A stretch of DNA of 64,000 bases from Ferdinandcohnia salidurans (GTDB taxonomy: Bacteria > Bacillota > Bacilli > Bacillales > Bacillaceae_L): positions 1-64,000 of the forward strand of contig NZ_JBHUEK010000010.1 in NCBI RefSeq assembly GCF_042680725.1, read 5' to 3'. Shown one piece after another: positions 25,751-34,570 of the stretch. Below the pieces are notes generated by a model. That model was not told where the DNA came from and did not search any database. It saw only the letters and a list, made by a program, of their open reading frames with translations. The stretch's first letter is position 1, and each line of letters opens with the position of its first letter. Position numbers and translations under genes: made by a program.

Positions 25751-25778
25751 AAATAAACCCTCCTACTTTTAAGGAGGG
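25751..25778 (-). terminator. Terminator of the LysM gene
   Basis: CCCTCCT (25758-25764) and AGGAGGG (25772-25778) form the stem; the U-rich tail lies on the minus strand. Confidence 0.75.
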
Positions 25779-25785
25779 AAAAACG

Positions 25786-26502
25786 TCAAAACATATCCGG
25801 ATACAGCAGCACCATAGCGTCAGAAATCATGTCTGCCATTTTGCGGGCTTGCTTTTCAATCTTATCATATACTTCAATATCTTTTTGATATTCCTTATTA
25901 ATCATAAAGACGGCTTCTTGTTTCGTTAAGTCTAGGTGTTCATAAAACATCTTACGTACTGCTTCTTCAGTTAAATATGGATTCCCACTACTTAAGAACT
26001 TTGCAATGTCATCTGCGTTTTGATACCACTTTTTTTCTGCTGTACTGGCAGCTTGTTGGTCACCGGCAATGGCTGCTTTCACTAGGTCAGCTGCAATCAG
26101 AAGATGTTCCTTAATTAAATTTCCATAAGTGGTTGCAGCCGCGTCACCATATAATCGGCGAATCATATTCCCCATATCTGTTGCATTTTGTAAGAGTCGA
26201 GTAAGGACAAATTGTAAATCGGGTAAATTGAAGGTTAGGCTAATAATCGCCATCCTTGTCCATGCAACATGCTCCTCCCACAAACTGCGCATATCGTTAC
26301 GGTAATCAAGCTCAGCCTGGCTAATGCAACGATCTTTTTTCAGTGGGTTATAGGGGACCTTAATATGTTCCCCAACCCGCAAATAATTTGGATTAATCCC
26401 AGGATTTACTGAGAAAATCTCTTCTACAGTAGACTTGTATGCTCTCGCCAACTGCCAAAGATTATCCCCAGGTTGAACGGAATGTGTGTAAAAACGATTC
26501 AA
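25786..26502 (-). CDS. LysM domain protein
   Basis: A 238-residue protein. The first 50 residues are one LysM module (HSVQPGDNLWQLARAY...PGINPNYLRVGEHIKVP), which binds peptidoglycan or chitin-like glycans. The remainder is helical, rich in Ala, Asp and Lys, and resembles uncharacterised LysM proteins of Bacillus. No signal peptide is visible, so it may act during sporulation in the mother cell or leave by another route; this is inference. The start is TTG, about nine bases after AAGGAG on the minus strand. Confidence 0.82.
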   Translation of the reverse strand: MNRFYTHSVQPGDNLWQLARAYKSTVEEIFSVNPGINPNYLRVGEHIKVPYNPLKKDRCISQAELDYRNDMRSLWEEHVAWTRMAIISLTFNLPDLQFVLTRLLQNATDMGNMIRRLYGDAAATTYGNLIKEHLLIAADLVKAAIAGDQQAASTAEKKWYQNADDIAKFLSSGNPYLTEEAVRKMFYEHLDLTKQEAVFMINKEYQKDIEVYDKIEKQARKMADMISDAMVLLYPDMF

Positions 26503-26661
26503 ATGTTAACACTCCTTTTAAATGTAGATGTTTACTAGGATATTCATGCTGAATTTGCTGGGTGAATGTCCAATTTAAATAGATAGATTTTAATAGTAAA
26601 AAGGGGAATGGGTAAATTTGGAGAATTAATATAAAAAGACATTCTAGGAGGAAAAGCTGAT

Positions 26662-27360
26662 ATGAGGCAGATTATTGCCATGGGCGGCGGGGGCTTTTCG
26701 ATGGAGCCGGATAATCTTTTGTTAGATCAATATATTTTGGCTCAAGTAAACAAAGATTTCCCCAAGGTGTGTTTTGTTCCGACTGCGAGTGGAGACCAAA
26801 CGAGCTATATCGAGCGGTATTATAAGGCGTTTAATACGCTTCCCTGCCAACCAACCCATTTATCTTTATTTGAACCAAATTTTAAGGATCTAGAAAAATA
26901 TATTCTGGAGCAGGATGTTCTATATGTGGGCGGGGGAAATACCAGAAATATGCTTCTATTATGGAAGGATTGGGGATTAGATGCTATCCTGAAACAAGCA
27001 TATGAGAATGGAATTCTTCTTGCTGGCCTAAGTGCGGGTGGGATCTGTTGGTTCGAAGAAGGATTAACCGATCCCTTAAATGCACCTTTATATAAACTGG
27101 GTTGTCTAGGCCTATTAAAAGGAAGTAATTGCCCTCATTATGATGGTGAAAGTAAAAGAAGGCCATCTTATCACCAATTAATCCTAGAAGGAAAATTAAA
27201 AGAAGGTTATGGTGTCGATGATGGTGTGGCCCTACACTTCGTAAATGAAACACTCTCTAAATCGGTTAGTTCCCGACCAAATGCAAAGTCATATTTTGTT
27301 AGAAGGACACATAATCAAATTGTAGAAGAAGAAATAAAGACTCTATACTTAGGTACTTGA
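26662..27360 (+). CDS. Peptidase E-like protein (family S51)
   Basis: Cytoplasmic serine peptidase-like protein of 232 residues. The nucleophile motif is GLSAGGICWF with Ser near residue 121. The oxyanion and metal-like loop YVGGGNT (about 89) and the start MGGGGF are family signatures. Peptidase E releases Asp from Asp-X dipeptides; related members include cyanophycinase. AGGAGG gives the ATG. Monocistronic by position. Confidence 0.88.
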   Translation: MRQIIAMGGGGFSMEPDNLLLDQYILAQVNKDFPKVCFVPTASGDQTSYIERYYKAFNTLPCQPTHLSLFEPNFKDLEKYILEQDVLYVGGGNTRNMLLLWKDWGLDAILKQAYENGILLAGLSAGGICWFEEGLTDPLNAPLYKLGCLGLLKGSNCPHYDGESKRRPSYHQLILEGKLKEGYGVDDGVALHFVNETLSKSVSSRPNAKSYFVRRTHNQIVEEEIKTLYLGT

Positions 27361-27468
27361 TAATAAATGTAGAGTGTAGACACCGGCCACCATGTAACGA
27401 GAGTTTAGATCTATTTAAACTAGGGTAGATTTAGTTTGTAGAGGTTAATACAAAGGAGTGAAAACCAA

Positions 27469-27846
27469 ATGTTTAGTCAATTGGGTCAGGTTATGTTATA
27501 TGTCAATAATCAGGATGAGGCAGTGAGTTTTTGGACAGAAAAACTAGGCTTTACCATTGTTGCTGAAGAAAATAATGGTCAAATGAGATGGATTGAAATC
27601 GCTCCTAAAAAAGGTGCACAAACAAGCATTATACTGCATGATAAGGAATTCGTTGCAAAAATGTCACCGGGTTTAAATCTTGGCACACCATCTTTAATGT
27701 TTTTCACGGAGAATCTCGATCAATTACATACCGACTTATCAAACAAAAATATAACCGTCGGCGAAATTGTCACGATGCCTTCTGGTAAGGTATTTAATTT
27801 TGCTGATAACGAAGAAAACTACTTTGCCGTAATGGAGAAAAAATAA
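27469..27846 (+). CDS. VOC-family (glyoxalase/bleomycin resistance-like) protein
   Basis: A 125-residue protein with two beta-alpha-beta-beta-beta modules. The motifs AVSFWTEKLGFT, EIAPKKGAQTSIILHD and FADNEENYFAVME fit the vicinal oxygen chelate superfamily. Members include glyoxalases, dioxygenases and antibiotic-binding proteins; no substrate can be assigned. AAAGGAGTG supports the start, and a terminator follows. Confidence 0.85.
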   Translation: MFSQLGQVMLYVNNQDEAVSFWTEKLGFTIVAEENNGQMRWIEIAPKKGAQTSIILHDKEFVAKMSPGLNLGTPSLMFFTENLDQLHTDLSNKNITVGEIVTMPSGKVFNFADNEENYFAVMEKK

Positions 27847-27873
27847 CTCCTTCATCCATTCTCTGTCCTTTCA

Positions 27874-27904
27874 AACGACTATCTTTCATTGGATAGTCGT
27901 TTTT
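27874..27904 (+). terminator. Rho-independent terminator
   Basis: AACGACTATC pairs with GATAGTCGTT, followed by TTTTG. Confidence 0.85.
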
Positions 27905-28010
27905 GTTATGGAGCTGACATTCTTCAAAATGTAAAAAACTTGTAAAAATAATCCGGTTTAAGCACGACATTCCCAAATTTTAGTGTAAAATGTTTGATAA
28001 AGGAAAAAGA

Positions 28011-29894
28011 ATGAATGTAGAGTGGAGAGGGATTTATCAAATGTTTCGCAAAGTTGAATCAATAAATACAACAAGTATAAAGCTTACTTTGCTCGTAACG
28101 TGTATTCTCTGGTTAAAGACAGTGATTGTTTGTTTTGTCGGGTTTAATCTTAGCATCCAATCCTATTTTGATATTTTATTAATACTGACAAGTTCCATTG
28201 GTTCCCTATTATTAATAATGGGTTTAAGTTTTTATTTTCGTGAAAAGGTAAATCGATTTGTATTGTTTGCACTATTAGTTTTGGGGACTGCGATCCTTTA
28301 TGCTGATCTTCTTTATTATCGTTTTTATAATGATTTTGTGACGGTGCCAATCCTGTTTCAGTTCAATAATGTTGGTGGATTGAGTGCAAGTACGGTTGAA
28401 TTGATGAGTCCCTGGGATCTCTTTTTGTTTCCAGATTTATTTTTAATAGGGTGGCTGTTCTTTAAGACAAAGTCCAGTCTTATCGTTACAAAACAACAAA
28501 AGAAGAAATATATAGCAGCTAGTTCAGCGTTGGCAGTTTTAGCAATTTGTTTTGGTTTGCTAAAATCAGTTCATCTTTTTTCGGAAGCTTACGACAGAGA
28601 GCAAATGGTGAAATCATTAGGCCCATTAAATTATCATGTGTATGATATTGCTTTAGGACTCAAAGCTCCTCTAGAGCGATTACTTGTAACAGAGGCAGAT
28701 GCCGTGGCGTTAGAGGAACATTTGCAGCGTAAAGATTCCGAGCGAACGGACTTATTCGGAATGGCAAAAGGAAAAAATGTCGTCATAATCACGTTGGAAT
28801 CGACCCAAGACTTTGTGATTAACCAAAAGATAAACGGAGAAGAAGTGACACCATTCCTAAATGAGTTGATTAAAGATAGTTTTTATTTTAATCAAATCTA
28901 TGATCAAACAGCTCAGGGAAAAACATCCGATGCGGAATTTATGATCGATACAAGTCTATATCCATTGTCAAGCGGATCTGTTTTTGTAAGAAGACCAAAT
29001 AACACGTATTATAGTCTTCCTCATATTTTAAAAGAGAAACGTAATTATTATGTTGCAGCTCTTCACGGGAATGTAAATACGTTCTGGAATCGGGATGTTA
29101 TGTACAATTCCCTAGGCTACGATCGGTACTTTTCAATGGAAAATTATACGGTAACTGAAGAAAACTCGGTTAACTATGGATTAAAAGATATTCCGTTTTT
29201 TAAACAATCAGTCGAGCATATGAAGAACTTACCTGAACCGTATTATGCAAAATTCCTTACCTTGACCAATCATTTTCCCTATTTATTAGACGAGGAAGAT
29301 CTGTATATTGACCCAGCGAATACCGAGGAAGAAGTAGTGAATCGCTATGTGACAACTGTTCGTTATTTGGATAAAGCAATTGAACTATTTTTCGAAGAGT
29401 TAAAAGCAGAGGGGCTGTACGAAGATACAGTGTTTGTGCTTGTAGGTGACCACTATGGTATTTCTGAGAAATATGAGAGAGGCCTCAATGAGTTACTCGA
29501 TGAAGAGGATTCGATTGTCAATCAAGTAAAACATAAACAAATACCACTGATTATTCATGTACCTGGCCAAGAGGGGGAAACAATTACCACACAAGGTGGA
29601 GAAATAGATATACGTCCAACTTTACTCCATCTTCTTGGTATAAACATTGATAATCGTTATTCATTTGGCCATAACCTTTTCACAAGGGATAGTGACCATC
29701 CTGTTATTTTTCGAGATGGTGGTTTTTTATCAAAACATTACTTATATAAGGATAACGTTTGTTACAGCAATCAAGATGGTGGCCAAGTCGACTTACAGAA
29801 ATGTGACCCTTATTTGGACGTGGTAAGAGAGGAACTAACACTTTCGGACAGTATCATCTTCGGTGATGTATTGCGATTTGTAGGTGAAGAATAA
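28011..29894 (+). CDS. LTA synthase family protein (LtaS/YfnI/YvgJ type)
   Basis: Lipoteichoic acid synthase-like enzyme. Five N-terminal helices (to about residue 205) anchor an extracellular sulfatase-fold domain. The metal ligand Glu in TLESTQ, the catalytic threonine in QGKTSDAEF, and GDHYG with the Asp-His metal pair are all present. LtaS enzymes move glycerol phosphate from phosphatidylglycerol to a growing chain; primases and paralogues share these motifs. Starts at 27990, 28011 and 28041 are possible; AAAGGA at 27999 favours 28011. A PlsY-like gene follows 23 bases later. Confidence 0.9.
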   Translation: MNVEWRGIYQMFRKVESINTTSIKLTLLVTCILWLKTVIVCFVGFNLSIQSYFDILLILTSSIGSLLLIMGLSFYFREKVNRFVLFALLVLGTAILYADLLYYRFYNDFVTVPILFQFNNVGGLSASTVELMSPWDLFLFPDLFLIGWLFFKTKSSLIVTKQQKKKYIAASSALAVLAICFGLLKSVHLFSEAYDREQMVKSLGPLNYHVYDIALGLKAPLERLLVTEADAVALEEHLQRKDSERTDLFGMAKGKNVVIITLESTQDFVINQKINGEEVTPFLNELIKDSFYFNQIYDQTAQGKTSDAEFMIDTSLYPLSSGSVFVRRPNNTYYSLPHILKEKRNYYVAALHGNVNTFWNRDVMYNSLGYDRYFSMENYTVTEENSVNYGLKDIPFFKQSVEHMKNLPEPYYAKFLTLTNHFPYLLDEEDLYIDPANTEEEVVNRYVTTVRYLDKAIELFFEELKAEGLYEDTVFVLVGDHYGISEKYERGLNELLDEEDSIVNQVKHKQIPLIIHVPGQEGETITTQGGEIDIRPTLLHLLGINIDNRYSFGHNLFTRDSDHPVIFRDGGFLSKHYLYKDNVCYSNQDGGQVDLQKCDPYLDVVREELTLSDSIIFGDVLRFVGEE

Positions 29895-29917
29895 GTAAAA
29901 TATGAAAAAGGTGAAGT

Positions 29918-30538
29918 ATGTTAGGACTAGCGAGTATCATAATCGGATATCTATTTGGTTGCATCCATGGTTCAAACATCATTGGTAAGCTTAAAAAGGT
30001 TAATATTAAGGAAAGTGGCGTAAAAAATGCAGGGGCTTCAAACACCACAATTGTTTTAGGGTGGAAGTACGGAATTGTCGTAGCGTTGATTGACATAGGA
30101 AAAGGTATAGTTCCTATATTAGTTATGAATAGTTGGTTACGTCATTATTCTCTGGATGAGAGCACCTTTTACCTACTCCTATTTTTGAATGGAGCTTTTG
30201 TCATTATAGGTCACATCTTTCCTCTAACGATGAATTTTAATGGAGGAAAAGGGACGGCTTCAATGATAGGAGTTATGTTCGCACTTGATTGGAGGGTCGG
30301 TCTAATCGGTTTTGTTGTTCTCATTATCATCACACTAATCAGCGATTACCTTCCAATTGGTGTCCTTGTCATGTATGTAACGTGGGTATTTCTTACTTAC
30401 TTATTTGGTTACCCTTTATATGCTATATTAATTACAATCGGCTTAACATTACTATGTATCTATAAACATATCGAAAACTGGAAACGAATCCAGAATCAAA
30501 CAGAAACAAGGGTTTCGAGCATGCTTAAAAAGAAGTGA
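29918..30538 (+). CDS. PlsY-like glycerol-3-phosphate acyltransferase
   Basis: Membrane enzyme of 206 residues related to PlsY, which transfers acyl groups from acyl phosphate to glycerol-3-phosphate. Family motifs are visible: motif 1 as GYLFGCIHGSNIIGK (altered from GSIPFGY), the glycine-rich SGVKNAGASNTT, GHIFPLTMNFNGGKG, and the late KHIENWKRI. The alterations suggest a paralogue rather than the housekeeping enzyme. AAAGGTGA sets the start. It is in an operon with the LtaS-like gene. Confidence 0.85.
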   Translation: MLGLASIIIGYLFGCIHGSNIIGKLKKVNIKESGVKNAGASNTTIVLGWKYGIVVALIDIGKGIVPILVMNSWLRHYSLDESTFYLLLFLNGAFVIIGHIFPLTMNFNGGKGTASMIGVMFALDWRVGLIGFVVLIIITLISDYLPIGVLVMYVTWVFLTYLFGYPLYAILITIGLTLLCIYKHIENWKRIQNQTETRVSSMLKKK

Positions 30539-30561
30539 TGCTTGTGATATATTACTTAATC

Positions 30562-30609
30562 AGGTAAATGATGTGTCAAACATGTTTGACACATCGTTTG
30601 CCTTTTTTA
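30562..30609 (+). terminator. Terminator of the ltaS-like/plsY-like operon
   Basis: A long stem, core GATGTGTCAAA/TTTGACACATC with an outer AGGTAAAT/GTTTGCCT extension, ends in TTTTTT. Its right arm contains the TTGACA of the next promoter. Confidence 0.85.
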
Positions 30610-30640
30610 TAATAAAGGTGTAAAAAAGTTTTTACACCTT
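30586..30640 (+). promoter_or_regulatory. Strong sigma-A promoter with palindromic operator
   Basis: TTGACA (30586-30591) and TATAAT (30608-30613), both perfect, are 16 bases apart. A 26-bp dyad with 12-bp arms (AAGGTGTAAAAA, 30615-30640) follows directly and would cover the transcription start. It is a good candidate operator for the XRE regulator encoded next. Confidence 0.75.
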
Positions 30641-30664
30641 ACAAAACTAAGGGTGGCATTGTGA

Positions 30665-30886
30665 ATGGAAAATAGAATTAAAGAACACAGAGAAAAAAGT
30701 GGGTTTTCTCAAGGGAAGTTAGCAGAAATGTGTAATGTCAGTAGGCAAACAATAAATGCGATTGAAAACAATAAATATGATCCTAGTTTGCAGTTAGCAT
30801 TTGATATCGCACGGACTTTAGGAGTTACCATGGAAGAAATATTTATGCCAGAGAATGGGGGAAAAGGAATGGATAAGACAAAATAG
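30665..30886 (+). CDS. XRE-family helix-turn-helix regulator
   Basis: A 73-residue DNA-binding protein: IKEHREKSGFSQGKLAEMCN then VSRQTINAIENNKYDPSL is the helix-turn-helix, and TLGVTMEEIF is the usual end. It closely resembles the regulator at 12175 and is followed by a small membrane protein, as there. Autorepression through the adjacent 26-bp dyad is likely. Confidence 0.9.
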   Translation: MENRIKEHREKSGFSQGKLAEMCNVSRQTINAIENNKYDPSLQLAFDIARTLGVTMEEIFMPENGGKGMDKTK

Positions 30887-30932
30887 TTGCGCTACTGTTT
30901 CATCTGATAGATGTAGGAGAGGGGAGATAAAG

Positions 30933-31319
30933 GTGAAGAAGAAAGACGTCATTTGGTTAATTGTATTAACAGGAATCACTTTATATATTGGACTCACATT
31001 ATTAAGCTATTTTTATATTGGGGATTCGTTTGGGATTCCTGAATATTTAGTCATCATCGGACTCGTTATTGCCTGGGGGGAATTTATCACTTGGGGATCA
31101 CGCAGAGAAGTACAAAAAGATGAAATGGGTAAAGAGATTATTAAGAAGAGTAATAACATAAGTTATAACATTCTATTTATATCACTATTAATTATTTGGA
31201 TCGTAGACTATTTATTCGTTGGAAATGAACATAACTATCCGCTTTTTATTGCTTTGTGCTTAGCATATATCATTAATCCAGTCGTCCAATATATTCTAGT
31301 GAAAAGACAGATAGGTTAA
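30933..31319 (+). CDS. Membrane protein paired with the XRE regulator
   Basis: A 128-residue protein with four hydrophobic helices (about 6-25, 36-54, 76-94, 102-120) and the charged loop RREVQKDEMGKEI before helix three. That loop resembles the DUF2178/DUF6773-like class found beside XRE genes. The GTG at 30933 follows GGGGAG. It is 46 bases after the regulator, in the same transcript. Function unknown. Confidence 0.75.
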   Translation: MKKKDVIWLIVLTGITLYIGLTLLSYFYIGDSFGIPEYLVIIGLVIAWGEFITWGSRREVQKDEMGKEIIKKSNNISYNILFISLLIIWIVDYLFVGNEHNYPLFIALCLAYIINPVVQYILVKRQIG

Positions 31320-31330
31320 CGTTTAGGAAA

Positions 31331-31358
31331 GGCGACTAGTCATATAGTCGTTTTTTTC
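31331..31358 (+). terminator. Rho-independent terminator
   Basis: GCGACTA pairs with TAGTCGT and a T-run of seven follows. Confidence 0.8.
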
Positions 31359-31404
31359 TTAACTTTTAGTAATGAATTCGCGGTTAAGAATTGGGGGGAC
31401 GAAT

Positions 31405-32283
31405 ATGAAAATGAATTATTCGATTGTTGATGTATTTTCAACAGGAAAATACACAGGGAATCCACTTGCGGTTTTTAAAAACGCTAGTGCTATTTCTGAT
31501 CAAGAAATGCAGCAGATAGCAAAAGAAGTTAATTACTCTGAAACTACTTTTATTACATCTGATTTAAAAAGTGACGGGGGCTATGATGTTCGAATCTTTA
31601 CACCAAATGAAGAGATTCCTTTTGCTGGTCATCCTACTTTAGGTACTGCTTTTATCATTCAAAACGAAATAGTAGAGAAACCATTGGAAACACTGATTCT
31701 AAATTATACGGCTGGTCAGATTCCAGTTTCATTTAAAAACCAAGAAGAAGTTCTATGGATGAAACAAAATGAGCCTACCTTTGGTCAGGTTTTAGATAGA
31801 AAAATAGTATCGGATGTTTTAAACATAGATAGTGAATACATAGACGAACAGTTTCCAATTCAAGAAGTTTCGACTGGGCTGCCTTCGATAATTGTCCCTT
31901 TAAAGTCGTTAGAGGCAGTAAAGAAAGTAAATATAAATAGAGAAAAGTATTATAAGCTAATTGAGCATTTGGAAGCTAAAGCAATTCTGGTTTTTACACC
32001 AGAATCTTATAACGCCGAAAATGATTTTAATGTTCGAGACTTTGCGGATTACTATGGCATTCCTGAAGATGCGGCTACGGGCAGTTCTAATGGCTGTTTA
32101 GCTGCATACCTAGTGAAATATAAGTACTTCCGTAAAAATGAAATTAACATTCGTGTAGAACAAGGATACGAAATTGGAAGACCTTCTTTATTATTTCTAA
32201 AGGCAGATGAGCACAACGAGAAAATTAATGTTCATGTAGGTGGGAAAGTTATAAAAATAGCTCAGGGTGAATGGTTCTTATAA
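31405..32283 (+). CDS. PhzF-family isomerase
   Basis: A 292-residue PhzF/diaminopimelate-epimerase-fold protein. The N-terminal half has IVDVFSTGKYTGNPLAVF and the general acid/base Glu in NYSETTF (about residue 43). IFTPNEEIPFAGHPTLGTAF and DAATGSSNGCLAAYL are the two hallmark loops. In phenazine producers PhzF isomerises a dihydro-hydroxyanthranilate; most Bacillus homologues have no known substrate. No phenazine genes are near. GGGGGG supports the ATG at 31405. Confidence 0.9.
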   Translation: MKMNYSIVDVFSTGKYTGNPLAVFKNASAISDQEMQQIAKEVNYSETTFITSDLKSDGGYDVRIFTPNEEIPFAGHPTLGTAFIIQNEIVEKPLETLILNYTAGQIPVSFKNQEEVLWMKQNEPTFGQVLDRKIVSDVLNIDSEYIDEQFPIQEVSTGLPSIIVPLKSLEAVKKVNINREKYYKLIEHLEAKAILVFTPESYNAENDFNVRDFADYYGIPEDAATGSSNGCLAAYLVKYKYFRKNEINIRVEQGYEIGRPSLLFLKADEHNEKINVHVGGKVIKIAQGEWFL

Positions 32284-32385
32284 TGAACGGAAGCTACTTT
32301 AATAATTGTATAAGAATAATATAATTGGCCAAATGGGAATACTTAACTTAAGTTTTTAAAAGACTTAAGGAGTGGGTTTAAAGTG

Positions 32386-33102
32386 ATGCAGACGGTAAAG
32401 GAGATTCTGTTAGTTTACGGAAGAATCATAACCATACTCCCACTATTATTATTTGTGACGCTATTTATGGGCAAAAGATCGATTGGAGAATTGCCGGTTT
32501 TTGATTTTTTGGTCGTCATCACTCTAGGATCTGTAGTCGGTGCAGATATTGCTGATCCGAAAGTTGAACATATACATACAGCTTTTGCTGTAGTTGGCGT
32601 AGCACTTTTACAAAGACTCATAACCAATCTCATTCTTAGAAACAGAAAGATTGGTAAAGCCTTAACCTTTGAACCAACCATTGTCATTATGGATGGAATT
32701 TTCAAAGTGGAGAATTTGCGTAAAATTCATTATTCCTTAGACAATGTATTACAGATGCTTCGAGAAAAAGAAGTTTTTGATGTATCGGATGTTCAGATAG
32801 GGATTGTAGAAGCGAATGGCAGGATATCGGTCTATAAAAAATCAAATAAAGCATCAGTGTTACGTGAAGATCTAGGGGTACAAAGTAAACAAGATAATTT
32901 ACCTTACCCAGTTGTTATCGAAGGGAAAGTTGACCATCATACTTTACATGAACTTGGTACGAATGAAACCTGGCTAAAGGAACAACTTCAAGGGAGAGGT
33001 ATCAACAACATTGACGAGGTTTTCTTTGCATCCCTAACCTCGGATTTAAAGCTACACCTTTCACCTGTTAATACTGATACACCCAATCATATTAAGCACT
33101 AA
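32386..33102 (+). CDS. DUF421 (YetF/YcaP-type) membrane protein
   Basis: A 238-residue protein with three N-terminal helices (to about residue 90) and a cytoplasmic two-part DUF421 domain. Motifs include LFMGKRSIGELPVFDFLVVITLGSV and the central RKIHYSLDNVLQMLREKEVFD with VQIGIVEANGRISVY. AAGGAGTGGG lies upstream; GTG 32383 and ATG 32386 are equally possible. Spore-membrane members affect germination or resistance in Bacillus; that role here is not shown. Confidence 0.88.
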   Translation: MQTVKEILLVYGRIITILPLLLFVTLFMGKRSIGELPVFDFLVVITLGSVVGADIADPKVEHIHTAFAVVGVALLQRLITNLILRNRKIGKALTFEPTIVIMDGIFKVENLRKIHYSLDNVLQMLREKEVFDVSDVQIGIVEANGRISVYKKSNKASVLREDLGVQSKQDNLPYPVVIEGKVDHHTLHELGTNETWLKEQLQGRGINNIDEVFFASLTSDLKLHLSPVNTDTPNHIKH

Positions 33103-33146
33103 AGGCATATGTGTGTAGGATATCCAAGATTGGTAGTCTATCTTGA

Positions 33147-33180
33147 GGGAGTTGTCGTTATACGACAGCTCCTTTTCTTT
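33147..33180 (+). terminator. Rho-independent terminator
   Basis: GGAGTTGTCG pairs with CGACAGCTCC (one G-U), then TTTTC. Confidence 0.8.
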
Positions 33181-33263
33181 AAAAAAGCTGGCAAAATTAC
33201 AGCAAAAATACCAAAATTAGTATAAAGTTATCTCAAGAAATAATGTTGAAGAGGTGGGAAACT

Positions 33264-33713
33264 ATGAAAATAGTTCAGGCAACAATTGAAGACTTAGATG
33301 GAGTATCAAATTTGTTTAATTCATATCGGAAGTTTTATCAACAAGAATCTGATTTAGAAGGTGCTAAAGCTTACATAAAGGAACGTATGGAGGGTAAGGA
33401 GTCCGTCATTTTTGTCGTGAAAGACAAAGAAAACTATCTCGGCTTTACTCAACTTTATCCTACATTTTCATCCATATCTATGAAAAGAGCTTGGATCTTA
33501 AATGACTTGTATGTGGATTCAAATGCTAGAAAACAGGGCGTTGAAGAAATGCTTTTACATAAAGCCAAAGAATATGCAATTGAAACGGGTGCTAAAAGCA
33601 TTAGTCTCAGTACAGCCCCAGACAATGATTCAGCTCAGAGATTATATGAGAAAAATGGCTACAAAAGGGATACACAATTTTATCATTATGAATTAGAGCT
33701 GGTGGGATCATGA
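33264..33713 (+). CDS. GNAT-family N-acetyltransferase
   Basis: A 149-residue acetyltransferase. GNAT elements are visible: YLGFTQLYPTFSS in strand 4, ILNDLYVDSNARKQGV as the acetyl-CoA loop (the usual R-G-x-G/A is altered to RKQGV), and AQRLYEKNGYKRD at the end. GAGGTGGG supports the ATG at 33264. A close paralogue sharing GFTQLYPTFSS and MKRA-ILNDLYV lies on the other strand at 50231. Its stop overlaps the next start (ATGATGA). Confidence 0.88.
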   Translation: MKIVQATIEDLDGVSNLFNSYRKFYQQESDLEGAKAYIKERMEGKESVIFVVKDKENYLGFTQLYPTFSSISMKRAWILNDLYVDSNARKQGVEEMLLHKAKEYAIETGAKSISLSTAPDNDSAQRLYEKNGYKRDTQFYHYELELVGS

Positions 33714-34054
33714 TGATTAACTACAATGGAAAAAGATTTGTTTCAATTGCGAACACTGAAAATGGAGAGGTTTCTTCAAAGACATTTTTCGATTACACAC
33801 AAGAAGGGAATATCCTTTCAGCTTCTTATAGTGGTGGCGAAATTATAAAAGGTTTTCTAATCGGTATAGTTGAGGAAAATGGATGTTTGAATTTTAGATA
33901 TAACCATGTAAATACCAGTAATGAGATAAGGGGAGGACAATGTTATTCAACTCCCGAATTACTTCCAGACGGTAGAATTAGACTGCATGAGAGTTGGAAA
34001 TGGCTTGATAATGAACAAACAGAAGGAAAATCTACAATCGAAGAAGTAATCTAA
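33710..34054 (+). CDS. Small protein of the n-acetylglutamate synthase-like type
   Basis: A 114-residue beta-rich protein beginning MMINYNGKRFVSIANTENGE, with SYSGGEIIKGFLIG and RYNHVNTSNEIRGGQC. This family is often annotated as n-acetylglutamate synthase, but the label has weak support and no GNAT fold is visible here. It overlaps the GNAT gene, so coupled expression is likely. Function unclear. Confidence 0.8.
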   Translation: MMINYNGKRFVSIANTENGEVSSKTFFDYTQEGNILSASYSGGEIIKGFLIGIVEENGCLNFRYNHVNTSNEIRGGQCYSTPELLPDGRIRLHESWKWLDNEQTEGKSTIEEVI

Positions 34055-34159
34055 TCCTTTAATAGTTAATATTCAATTGACGGCTACAGGGGTTACTTTG
34101 TTTGAACCCAACTATTTTTCCAACTATAATAAAGAAAACCAAATAAGGAAGGTTATTTC

Positions 34160-34510
34160 ATGACTAAACATCGGATTTATACAATGAGTTTCGCAGGAGT
34201 CTATCCTCATTATGTTACGAAGGCTGAGAAAAAAGGACGAACGAAAGAAGAAGTCGATGAAATCATTCTCTGGTTAACAGGGTATAGCCAGGAAGAGTTA
34301 GAAGTGCATCTAGAAAAAAAGACAAACTTTGAAGACTTCTTTGCGGAGGCTCCCAAACTGAATCCTTCGCGGGCTTTGATCAAAGGTGTCATCTGCGGAG
34401 TCCGAATAGAAGAAATTGAAGACCCACTGATGAAGGAAATTCGCTATATGGATAAGCTAATCGATGAGTTAGCAAAAGGAAAAGCGATGGAGAAGATTTT
34501 GAGGAAATAA
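34160..34510 (+). CDS. DUF2200 family protein
   Basis: A 116-residue cytoplasmic protein with the family start RIYTMSFAGVYPHYVTKAEKKGRTKEEVDEI and the later ICGVRIEEIEDPLMKEIRYMDKLIDELAKGK. This pattern defines DUF2200, of unknown function. AGGAAGG upstream supports the start, and a terminator follows. Confidence 0.9.
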   Translation: MTKHRIYTMSFAGVYPHYVTKAEKKGRTKEEVDEIILWLTGYSQEELEVHLEKKTNFEDFFAEAPKLNPSRALIKGVICGVRIEEIEDPLMKEIRYMDKLIDELAKGKAMEKILRK

Positions 34511-34527
34511 AAGTGAAAATGAAGAAC

Positions 34528-34570
34528 ACTGATTCCATATAATCGTAAAAGGAATAGTGTTTCTTTTTTT
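34528..34570 (+). terminator. Rho-independent terminator
   Basis: AACACTGATTCC pairs with GGAATAGTGTT with one bulge, followed by a T-run of eight. Confidence 0.75.
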
